DNA from: Clavulina sp. PMI_390
Taxonomy: Eukaryota; Basidiomycota; Agaricomycetes; Cantharellales; Hydnaceae
Length of the DNA stretch: 64,000 nucleotides
Direction: 5' to 3'
Assembly: GCA_015039315.1 (NCBI GenBank)
Contig: WIDE01000005.1
Coordinates: 710,833-774,832 of the forward strand
Part shown: positions 11,525-22,053 of the stretch, one piece after another
Numbering within the stretch: the stretch's first letter is position 1
Layout: each line of letters opens with the position of its first letter
Notes under the pieces: generated by a model
What the model was told of the DNA's origin: nothing
Seen by the model: only the letters and a program-made list of their open reading frames with translations
Databases searched by the model: none
Position numbers and translations under genes: made by a program

Positions 11525-14500
11525 ATGGAAGTCTTTGTGTCTGGCATCCCCGATGATGTGAATCAAGATGACTTCCATGAATCCATGAAACGACTCCTTC
11601 ATCCCCCTGGCGTCATCAGTAGATATTGGACCCATGGGTGGCTAATGAATTTCTCAACGTCACTTCATTCTCGTTCTCAGCATCGTCCATGGCGTACCGG
11701 AACAGTTAGTGTTCCAAACTTAACTATTGCCAATGCCTTGATAGGGCTTGATTGGATGGTGCATCTGCGACAATGGAGTCTTCGGTTCAGGCTTAGTAGG
11801 GACACCCTCCCTGCTAGCATAGCAGAAATTCTCCAAACCCCATATGAGCACCCAACGGTACTACAAGAGCGCATCCAGATTGAAAAAAGGCTGTCTGGGA
11901 GCGAAAGAATCAGTCGTATTGAGTTTGGTTGGATTGACCGGGATGGCGTTTTCAGTGGTGAATGGACACGAAATTACACTGAAAGGCATTCTTCAGTCAT
12001 TCACTTCAACTCATATTTGCGAGCCATTCATATTGAAGAGGTCCATGGGGATAAACGCCCCCGGAAAGCTTACGTTGCCCGACGAATCACCATCCTCTTC
12101 AGCATTATTGAACGTCTCGGCCTTCCCCCTGCTGGTCATACAACTGGCAATGAACCATCTCAGCCATGCCTTCTATTGAACCTCCGCCTCCCTCCAATAT
12201 ATGAAGAGCTTCGTCGCCCGCAGAGCTCTGGAACTGCGGCCAGTGGCGACACGGAGAAGTGGGTGCGTCGATCGTGCCTCCATGATTCAGGTCAAACTCA
12301 TCGCCGGATTGCACCACTCACCTCGCTTGCCATCATGATATACTTCCCAAACAGGGATGGGCTTGAATCAGTCCTTGCCAAAACTAGGGCCGTGCCTCTC
12401 CCAAGTCCCCATCCAATCCCAGTCCCTGTGCAACGTGGTCATTTCTCTGTGCCGCGAATGACTAGAGCAAGTAATGTCATTACAAGTTTCTCAGAAACAA
12501 ATTGGCCAGTGGCCTTTCAGCTTTCTTGCTTTATCCGTCAGCATGTCGTCTCTGCTAAGGAACTCTTGGCCCTTGAAGGATTAGTCACAGTGATTGGTGG
12601 ACAAATAACTAGTGCATATCCCCAAGAAGCAGCAGACATATTGATTGAATTCAAAGATCGACTTTCCAAGCTTCAAACATCGAGCTTTTTGGATAAGACT
12701 GAGGACTTCATCACTGAAGCAGTCAAGCGATGCTTTTTGGAGGCTTGCCACGGGCACAGCTACCGGTTACGTCTTCCTCGCCAGCAGGGCGATTTCATCC
12801 TCTGCTATCACGCAAGGGTCACCCCGACGTCTATTGTACCAGACGGACCATACCACGACCAGGTGAGCTTGCTGTCGGAAATCGGACTATGGTCCCCAGA
12901 ACCTCATCACAACCCCTGTAGTCCAACCGAGTCCTGCGATGGTACCCAACGCACAATCACTGCTTTCTCAGAGTTACGTTCTGTGACGAAGACAAGCTGC
13001 AATTTCGCTGGGATAAAGATGTTGATGGAGAGGAGTTCGTCAGCACAAGAATTGGGCTCATCTTAAAGGTAAGTAGCTAGCCAAGTGATTTGGAAGATAC
13101 TCACTACATCTCTACTACTCATTTCCCCAACAGGAGGGGCTCCGATTAGCCGGAAAACATTTCAAGTTCCTTGCATATTCAAACTCTGCCCTGAAACAGC
13201 ATACAGTGTGGTTTGTTGCGGACTTTCTGGATGATAACCACCAACGTATTGATGCTGACCTCATACGGTATAAGCTTGGAAACTTTGACAGGGTTATCAG
13301 ATCTCCTGCAAGATATGGAGCTAGAATGTCACAGGCATTCACAGCAACACGTCGCTCTATCTCGATCGAGGCAACTGAAGTGCTGCCCCAGCCCGATATT
13401 GAAACCTTTGATCCGTTGAACGGCCGTATTGTGTTCACTGATGGTGTAGGAGCATGTTCACGCGCCACTATGGATGCGATTGCGAACGCTCTTGAAAATG
13501 CTGCGTTAGGGAAAGTGAGGCGCAGGAATTATAGCCACTTCTCTGCGGTTCAGATCCGCCTGGCAGGCTACAAGGGTGTCTTGGCTGTCGACCACGGTAT
13601 GGGAGGGGATGGGGGTCATACTGTTGTCCTCCGCGACTCTATGAATAAATTTCATTACCACGCGGAATCTCTGGAGATCGAAATTGCTGAAGCATTCGAT
13701 CATGCCAGGTCAATGTACCTCAATCGACCCCTCATTATGGCTCTTGAATCTTTGGGTGTGCCGATCAGCGCTTTCACTACGCTGCAGAGCGAAGTGGTAA
13801 CTTCGGTTCGCAATAGCACCCAGTCCATCCATGGAGCGGCACAGTTGATGACAAATTACGGCCTGGGTGCATCATTCAGAATCCCATCCCTACTCCTTGC
13901 CCTCGACAAGCGTGGTGCTGATGCTTCCATACTAAACGACCCCTTCATTTCTCGATCCCTCAACTTGACGGTTAACGACGTGCTTCGTGATCTGAAGCAT
14001 AAGGCTCGGATTCTTGTCCCTCGGTGAGTTCGCCTATCCAATGCAAATCCATGCTCTATGGTGAATCACTTTATTTAGCTCCTGGACATTGGTCGGTATA
14101 GCTGATATTCACGGATATTTGGAAGAGGGGAAGGTCTTTGGTGCGTTGCGTGTTGAAATATTTTGCTACACACGATGAAGTTTCTCCCGCTGTGATCCAG
14201 TCTGTATTTGTGACGATAAAGGTAATAAAGAATATCTCAATGGCGACGTGCTCCTAGCCCGCTCCCCTGTGGCTCAACCTGGTGATGTACAAATGGCCAC
14301 TGCCATTGGTCCTCCACCCCCAAACTCGCCTTTCATGCATGAAGACTTCCCAAATTGTGTCGTTTTTGCTACGCGTGGTGTGTTGCAGCCTTCTCTACGT
14401 TCTCTGATATTCATGTTCACAAGATCATAGGAGCACGTTCACTACCGCATTCTCTTGGGGGAGGCGATCTTGATGGTGATCTCTACAATGTTATTCAGCA

Positions 14501-15506
14501 TGAGGACCTCTTCCCGGAATTCACCGTGCTACCTGCGTCATACCCGCCTGCGCAGATCAAAGAGCTTCCAATCGGACAACAAGTTAGGATAGATGATATT
14601 TGCGACTTCATCGTGGACTTCATCAATAATGACCACATCGGGCTAATAGCCTCGACAGTACGTCATATGGAGGCCCCCCTCTCGCTCATAACTAATTTAT
14701 TACTGAAGATTTTAGAGGTGGCAGACGAAAGCAATCAAATGCTCTTCGATCCCCGCTGCCTGGCATTGGCAGAGCAACATAACGTTGCAGTTGACTTTCA
14801 GAAGAGCGGGACTGCTGCTGACCTGAAGAAGATGCCCCGACGCCTACCACAGCGCCCAGATTGGGCTGTGGGAGAAGTCACCAGTACTGGGGCTGGAAGA
14901 AAGGTCTACCGAAGTCAACGCGCACTGGGTGTCCTCTATCGAAATATTGAGCTGCCTGATACTCATGTTTCCTCTCCACCACAGCACAGCGAACCCACTA
15001 TTGAGGATTTGCTGGGACGACTTTCATTAGATGATCAGGAGCTGCTCCAAGATGAAATTTCAGTGAAGATAACCGGCGAAGTTGAAGCCATTATCCCAGT
15101 TGATGTCGCCCCTCAGCTACTCGATGAGACGATCCTCCCACTCTTCCATACATTCTCAAGGCATCTTGCACGAATATGCACTTCTTACACCATTGGTCGT
15201 CAGCCGCTGACAGAGGAAGAGTGTTGGGCAGGGACTATTGTTGCTAAGTCTTCGCAACAGGGGCGTCGGGCTGATATGCAGGCGCGCATGCGCGAGCAAT
15301 GTAGTATTCTCAGTACTATGATGCGTGCAGCGCTGTCCGGAGAAGATAAAGAAGACACTGCTGAGGAGTGGCTGACTCGAGCTTGGGCAGCATGGGTGAC
15401 ATCTCGCAAGTTAGAAGACAGATTTGGCGCCAAACTTTATGGCTGGATTGCGCTGGGCAGCATATTTGACGCCCTCAAGCGGATCCAAGAGCGGGAGCAG
15501 GAGTAA
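11525..15506 (+). CDS. RNA-dependent RNA polymerase of the RNA-silencing type, copy B
   Basis: This is a tandem paralogue of the RdRP upstream, with about 1212 residues in seven exons: 11525-12862, 12922-13068, 13134-14023, 14079-14140, 14201-14377, 14431-14657 and 14709-15506. Exons 1, 2, 5 and 6 have exactly the lengths of their copy A counterparts (1338, 147, 177 and 227 nt). The exception is a 55-nt intron (14024-14078) that splits the segment equivalent to exon 3 of copy A. The N-terminal RRM-like region (MEVFVSGIP) and all core motifs are present: SPARYGARMSQAFT, FTDGVGACSR, LRDSMNKF, MYLNRPLIM, ARSPVAQPGDVQM and GGGDLDGDLYN, with aspartates near 884, 886 and 888. The last intron (14658-14708, 51 nt) can be read through in frame. 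It was chosen as an intron because its position matches copy A and the unspliced residues have no counterpart there. Both copies look catalytically intact. Confidence 0.95.
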
Positions 15507-15564
15507 GAGCAGCCAAGAATGCTTTTTGTGTTATTTTACTTGTACGAACAAGGATTTAGTTCTA

Positions 15565-18500
15565 TTACCTTTTCTCAACTTCACTCTCAAGTAATCCAAC
15601 CTCCTTGAGGGCTTTTCGTAACGATTCTCCGCTCTCATCAATCGAGCGAAGGAACTGCAGCAGTTCTCGACTAAGTGTCCAGTCCTCCTTGTTGATCGCT
15701 TGCCTTAATAACCGGATGGCATCTTCATGCTGCTCGTCCAGCTGCTCAAGATTATGCAAGACTAGAAGGTAGGAGCCAGCTGTCTTGAGTTGACCCATGG
15801 CGAGACAGGTCTGGAAACATACGATGAGCCATCCCTCGAGCTACTAACATGATATTAACAGTGAGCACACCTCGAAAAGCTCCTTGGGATTCCCCACAAT
15901 GTCAAAGAGTCTTCTCCACCTCGACATTTCGGTCTTCCTAGCACAGCCGACCACCACCTCCAAACTGGACTCGAAGTGATCGAGAAATTCGATTGCCAAA
16001 GGTAGGACGTCACTGACGCTGACCCTCGTTGGTGTTACCGGGGTGGAAGGGGCATCGTTATCGGCCTCTAGGATAGTGTGAAGCAGGATCTCAAGGGCGT
16101 GCGCGAAGAAGACCAGAGATTGGTAGTATGCTGCGAAAGAAACTGCTTCACGCAGTTGAGCGTTGCGAAGGTGATACGAGAGGATATGATGGAGGAAGAG
16201 ATGAGTCTACCGACGAGACCAATGAGTATATTAGTCGAACACGAATGTAAAAACTGCAAAAGAGATAACCGACACTGGTGACTGTTCTGAACATGATGAA
16301 CGGGAGGTTTGTCCGGGCTATTGCCTCATGTTCCACACCGATGATCACACCCTTTTCCATGAGACAGGCTTGGAAAGATGGCTGGGTGAGTGGATAGACA
16401 TGAAACGAGAAGAAACACACATACAGACGGGGTAAAAGTGTAGTGGGATTCCAACACTTTCCCTGATCGCCCGTTGACGATCCACATCCAAGCTGGTGTC
16501 AGGATCCTGGCCGCGGGCGACAGGTCCATTTTCCATAGTGAGCGCGTCCAGCCATATTCGCATTGTGGTGCCATCGAACCCCCACAAGGAGTTTTCCAGT
16601 GCGCCAATTCCGAGGTTGCCGAGATGGATCCAGCAAAACTCGATTCGCTCGTGAAGGATTTGCATATCGTACTTGACTTCATGGGCGCCGACCTGAGAAA
16701 TATCACGTTGAGTGGGGTCTTCTCCGAGGGTCTGAGTGTGAAACTAACCTTGCGTGGACGAAGGAGAATAAGACGACCCCCTAGGAGCATGAGGATAGTA
16801 GCGACAGCAAGGTCGTTCACTGGGTCTCCCAATTCTAGTAAAGCAGAGGTTAGTCAGTAACAGACCCAAAGCTATGTACTTATGTCGTCGAGCCATGCTC
16901 ACCTTTTTGGGCGTTTGGAATCATCCAGCTAAGACTTCTGACCGCTCTCGGTTGCCCAATGATGCCATCGAAACTGATGCTCCCGCACACTCTCAGCTTG
17001 ACACTGTCATAAGTCGCGACAATGAGAAAGTGGTGCACAGTATTATCGGAGGTGTACACAAGCAGAGAGTTGTCGATCAGAGAAAGAACAACAACTGGTG
17101 CTGGAAGGGGTTCGCGATGTAAGATGTTGGAGGAGGACAATTCGAGATCGCGTGATATGAGGCGAATCTGTGGGAATAGCGTGCGGTTGCGGACGAAACA
17201 GGTTAGAGGGCTGAAGAGGTCGAGAAATGATAGCGGAATATACCTCACAACGGCCATCAAGCACAGTCTCAACGGCTGCTACTAGGACGTGATTGAACCA
17301 CACCATGCCGCCGCGAACGATGAACGCATCTGCTTCTTCGCGCCTAGCATCACTGAACATCTTCCACCTCCCCGAAATAGCGCTCCAATGCAGGAGTCCA
17401 CGCCGGCCCGCAATAGCAAGCAGGCGACCATCATTCGATATAGATGCGTAGCGGATTGGGTGGTACAACGCTAAATATGTGGAAGGAACCTGGAGGGACC
17501 CAAATTTGGGAAGTAAATATCATCAGTGTATTCAGTGATACACAGTGGATACTACACTTTAGAGGCGCACGTACCTTGACGTGCTGCCAAACGTCCGCCT
17601 CGGGATTTATTATACTCATATCAGGCTGGTCTGCACCGCGATAGATCATCACACCACTATCAACCTGGAGCACACCATAACGGGTATTGTCCTAAAATAT
17701 GACCATTGGTTTGAGACATCTCAATCAGTGATCTAGGTTCGTCACTTACGGGAGATTGCTGAGAGGCAACGGCACTCTTTGCAAACGGTAGGACGAAAAG
17801 TTGTGAGCTCTTTGAGGAGAATTTTGGGGCTAGTGTCAAGAGTTCAAGGTTCCCTGGTGCCCACATCTACGCATCGCGAGCAATTGGAATGAGTGTATAA
17901 TCCTGGTATTGCGAATGACAACAGGCACTCACGAAATCTACCACGCCGCCCATGAAAGCGTCATCAAATCTGTGGCCGGAACCGGTTTCGGTCAGTGGAA
18001 ACGCATATCGAGAGGGAAGCCATACCTCTCTTCGCTGACTTCTCCTTCATACGTTACACTGCTCGCGAGACATCTACCGCCAACAGTATACACCGCCCAG
18101 CCCTTCTCCCAGCCCACCGCAAGTGCATATCCGTCCGACGTCCATTCAAGAGCAGTCACCCGGCCCATCTCAGTGCCGCCGATCCTCAAGCTCGGTGTGG
18201 CGATCGACGCGCTACGTTGATGATGACCCCCATGGTTCATCAGAGTGGACACGGGTACAGGAGGCTGGAGCGTTTGTACCTGTCCCGAGGTGACACCTGA
18301 GGACGGCAAGTCGGAGATGTGAACCGTCCCGCTCGCCGTACCGACAGCGACGAGCGAGAATGGGGCGCAAAAGGCCATTTTGGTTGCATGTGAGGGAGGA
18401 TAATAGGATAGCGCTGGAGATTGAGGTAGTGGGAAAGAGGGATCGGTTGATGATGAGGGGGCAGATTCGGATGGAGGAGGCGCGCCATAGATGCAACTTC

Positions 18501-19961
18501 CCTCCCAGTTCACGACGAGCTGAGGCCCACCAGAGCTCGTGCTGTCTGACCTTGAGGCAGATCGTGATCTGGAGACTCCAGCGGAACTAGCCACGGAACG
18601 AGAGCCAGAGCGCGATCGCGAACGGGGGCTCTGGTCGTCGCCATGAGAAGAATCCATGGAATGCGGCGAGCTCGCCAGCCTCCTCCCACTTTCGCCACTC
18701 GCTCGTGGTCGGCGCGCGGACATGGGTAGCGACTGACGCGCAGTGCTGGGCACACCAGTACCATTAGAGGAGACAGAGCTTGATCGTGATTGGGATTGTG
18801 ATCGCGCGGCGGGCAACTGGCGGCCACGGTCCTCTTCGCTCTCGGACGTAGTGGCCTGATTGGGTTCATCAGATTCCTCTGGTTCGGATTCTGGCTCTTC
18901 TTCTTCGACGAGATAGACGAGGTAAGCACACCCGTCGGAGGATATCCAGCCCTCGTAGCCTGTGCTTCTGCTGTTCACGATGTCGGTGATTGTCACTACG
19001 CGGTGAAATGCATTATCAGCCTTGTATGGGACATAGAAAGAGAGACAGGAACTCACCATCTGGGCGTACCAACCAGGGTAGCTCATCATGCTCTAAGAAC
19101 CAAGTGTCGTGTCCGAGCCACTTGTCATTGTCGGCTTCGGTGGGCCTGCTGAGGGTTGTGGAAGATTCTGGAGTTGGCTGTGAAGTTGAGGGCTGTGAGT
19201 TCGAAGGGTCCTGGTCATTGCCCGGTGATGGAGTGGCAGGCCACGGTATCCGTTGGACGGCAGGAGGCTGAGCTGTTGTAAACAAGATGTGCGTTTCTCG
19301 TGGAGAGACTCTGACAGAGGATTCCGCCACTCAATATCATTGTCGTTATTGTCATCACCATAGTGCACGACATGTACTCACAAGAGTAAGCCGCCTTCGA
19401 TCCCTACCACGCCTTCAAGGAACAAACTGTAACCGGTAAGGGGAAGAGCCTCTCCAGGGCCGGGTTGGAAATGCTGGGTGGCTGTGGGCGGTAGGTTGGC
19501 AGAGCTGTACGGTGTCGACTCGGTCCGCTTGATTCTGACGAGCACAAGATGCGACGCCGAAGTCTACGTGGGTGATTCCAGGTTTCTGAGCGCGGGCAGG
19601 ACGGTTTGTGTAGATGTCTATTCCAGCTCACCTGGATCACGATATTTCGCCCGTTGACTGGCTCCCAGTGCACAGAAACATTGGAACCATGAGCACCGAG
19701 AGAGATGTCTGTTCTTCGAAGAGATGCGAGAAGTACGGTAGGCTAATGAAACTCATCAATTTCGTCGTTTATGAACAATGACAGTCCCGGTATATGACCA
19801 GGGATCTGAAGTGGCACACGAACACGGATCGACCACAGGTTGAGAGTGGATGCTGTCAGAGTCAGAAACAGCGTTTTGCGAGCATTGGAAGTGATAGCGA
19901 GGATAGGTTCAGTAGAAGTGGACTGGAATAGGACCTTGGCTACGCCGTTTGGAAAGTACAT
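15565..19961 (-). CDS. RIC1: RIC1 homologue, subunit of the Rab6/Ypt6 guanine nucleotide exchange factor
   Basis: Ric1 acts with Rgp1 at the Golgi to activate Ypt6/Rab6 in retrograde endosome-to-Golgi traffic. The model gives about 1155 residues in 15 exons: 19961-19824, 19742-19632, 19563-19382, 19310-19057, 18995-18026, 17969-17933, 17866-17750, 17691-17575, 17489-17244, 17167-16903, 16834-16749, 16692-16425, 16368-16274, 16206-15871 and 15810-15565. All phases agree. The start is the ATG of MYFPNGVAK, which matches the family N-terminus; an in-frame GTG further upstream is not used. Family motifs are TALEWTSDGYALAVGWEKGW, LYHPIRYASISNDGRLLAIAG, VRGGMVWFNHVLVAAVE, LGDPVNDLAVATI, MEKGVIIGVEHE, EFLDHFESSLEVVVGCARK and a C-terminal AMGQLKTAGSYLLVLHN. 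Within the N-terminal WD-type propeller, at about residues 270-370, lies a long acidic then serine/arginine-rich insertion that should be disordered. The 3' end faces RdRP copy B across 58 bp. Confidence 0.93.
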
Positions 19962-20202
19962 TTGGCGCTCTGCACGAACGACGACTGGGCCGAATCTCAA
20001 GCGGCGTGTGACAGTGTCCGCAATACATTTCGGCCTCACACGACTCGCACCCTGTCACGGTCACACTTCACTTCCCTCGCCGTGTTTCTCCTTCCTCTCA
20101 TCCATCACCCCCTTCAGATTCTGAGTCAACGAACTTAAGACACAGTAAAACCAGAACACACCCCAGCTAAATCCCCACCCACGTGCGTCGGCGCTGACCA
20201 CG
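19962..20202. promoter_or_regulatory. Shared divergent promoter region of RIC1 and the PRELI/UPS gene
   Basis: A 241-bp gap between two divergent start codons. It contains a C/T-rich stretch on the plus strand towards the UPS gene; no TATA box was seen. Confidence 0.45.
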
Positions 20203-21239
20203 ATGGTCAAGTTCTTTGCGCAGACACATACATATGACGAGCCGTGGCAGACGGTGACCCTTGCCTTCTTCCTGCGCTATCCAAACCCATATGCCACCCA
20301 TGTCCTCTCCGCCGACGTCATCTCTCGCTCCTTCACGCCTCGGGGTACCCTCGTCACCACCCGACTGATCCTCAAAAAGGGACCCATGCCAAAATGGCTG
20401 CCCCGCAGTGTCGTAGGCCGTGCCGAAAGCTGGATTGTTGAAGAGAGCGAAGTCGACCCGCTCGGCAAGGTCGTCAAGTGCGAGACACGCAATGTGGACC
20501 ACGTTCGAGTCCTCAGCGTACGAGAGTCCGTCGAGCTCAAGGAAGGTGGCGCTGCGTACGTCGTTTTGTTCACATGACTCTTTCTGATGATCTGAGCTTC
20601 GCAAGCTGACATGCTAATTGTATACATGCACACATGGCCCCTCTCTCCACCATCGCCATGCAATATATGACTATGCAGTTCAACCATTCAGAGGACTGAA
20701 GCAAAGCTCGTTTCCCAACTTGGCTGGCTCGCACGTCGTGCCGAGCGGTACGGCCATGAAAAATTCCAGCGGAATCTCGAACGGGTTCGTAGACCCTCAT
20801 GTCTCAGTATCGTGGATACCCCTCCTGATCTAACGTCTTCTTTTTTCTCCAATGCTTCTCTATTTAGTCGCGTGCTGGTCTCCATCTCGTCGTAGATTTG
20901 CTTCGGCAATCCCGTGAGCAGGCACTTGCCCTCAAGCGCATGCACAACGAAGGATTGGGCTACCCCCTCCCGCCCCTCACCGTTCAAGGCACTGCATTAG
21001 AAACCTTCAGACCCCGTTTCTTCCACTCTGCCTCTTCCCTTTCATCCCCTTCGACGTCGGCCTCGGCCTCGCACAATGCATCAACCTCCCACATCAGTTC
21101 AGAAATGGCTGATAATGTTGACGCCGCCAGGTCACCTGATCTAAAGCCTCGGAGATGGCAATCCCTGCGATCATGGCTCTGGCCGTCCTCTGCAACCCCT
21201 CCATCTCCGTCTTCTTCCTCATCTTCCGACATCGCATGA
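20203..21239 (+). CDS. PRELI/MSF1 (UPS family) mitochondrial phospholipid-transfer protein
   Basis: UPS/PRELI proteins work in the mitochondrial intermembrane space with Mdm35, carrying phosphatidic acid or phosphatidylserine between membranes for cardiolipin and phosphatidylethanolamine synthesis. The model gives 276 residues in three exons: 20203-20555, 20679-20784 and 20868-21239. The N-terminus, MVKFFAQTHTYDEPWQTVT, starts the PRELI/MSF1 domain. Other family features are RYPNPYATHVLSADVI, RLILKKGPMPKWLP and a C-terminal helix in ERYGHEKFQRNLERSRAGL. The first intron (123 nt) is long for this locus and was set by the TIQRTEAKLVSQ segment that follows the acceptor. After the domain comes a serine-rich tail of about 90 residues that is not typical of yeast Ups proteins. 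Which Ups subtype this is cannot be decided by eye. Confidence 0.88.
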
Positions 21240-22053
21240 AGAGGATGTCTCTTCCGCGTTCTACGATGACTGTGGCTTTCCTGGGTTTCCCGTACCTTGC
21301 ACCTTCTGTTTTTTTGCATGTCATTATTTTCTCCCACCCGTATTCGCCCACTCCGCTTCTTCGTTGCCGTTCTTTTCTCTAGGCCTTTCCTTTAGTTGCC
21401 GCCATGGCTTTCACCCCCCTCTCACCCTAGCCGGTGCCCTTTTTTCGCCCGCAATATGTACTACCACCATTACAACAACCCCCACCATCTATTAAGTAAT
21501 TGCTGCCAGCACGCTGTATTTGTAACCTTGTGCCCTTCTTGATTCGCATGTCCATTCGAATCGCACCACCACTATTGGATACATGACATGCTGCAACCCC
21601 GCCTTTGTTGTTGCCAATGTTTTCACCGAAGCCGAAGAGACTTGGCCAAACTTGGCGGCTCCGTCAAGTACAAGAGGCTAATAGTTTTGACAGTTCCTTT
21701 TGAGTTTGCTGCCAAGCCAAGCCATTCTTGGTTATCTCGTCCGCTCTTGATTATCTCCTCAGCGATCAGTCAGCAAAGTTTACTGACTGCGGGTGCCGGA
21801 GCTAAGGAGCGAATAGATTTGCCATCATGGATTCACACCTGGCTGCCAGCCCTAGGCCACATGTTTGTTGGGCTTGGCACCGCCCTCCAGCTTCCATCTC
21901 TCGACACCCCGAACACGACCTGCCCGCCATTCATGAGCTAGACCGACGCTTTTTGTATTCTCCAACCACCCACCACCACCACCACCGACACTGAATCCTG
22001 CTTTGCCATTCCTCTTAGAGTTTGTGTTTCCCTGACCCTGCCCATCCAAGCCG
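21240..22053. other. Intergenic region with the duplicated upstream block of GH16 copy A
   Basis: The first part should be the UPS-gene 3' flank. From about 21843 to the start codon the sequence is clearly similar to the block before GH16 copy B (about 24902-25094), including a shared TGTTGGGCTTGGCACCGCCC segment. The tandem duplication therefore took proximal promoter sequence with it. Confidence 0.6.

Larger units (their letters stand above)
7170..15506 (+). repeat. Tandem gene duplication of RdRP (two diverged units)
   Basis: Two head-to-tail units, 7170-11058 and 11525-15506, with shared intron positions and similar proteins throughout. The nucleotide sequences have diverged considerably, so the duplication is old. 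Confidence 0.9.

Noticed and set aside
19962..20039. Upstream extension of RIC1 to a GTG codon
   Set aside because: Family proteins begin at the MYFPxG motif, encoded by the ATG at 19961; nuclear genes rarely start at GTG.
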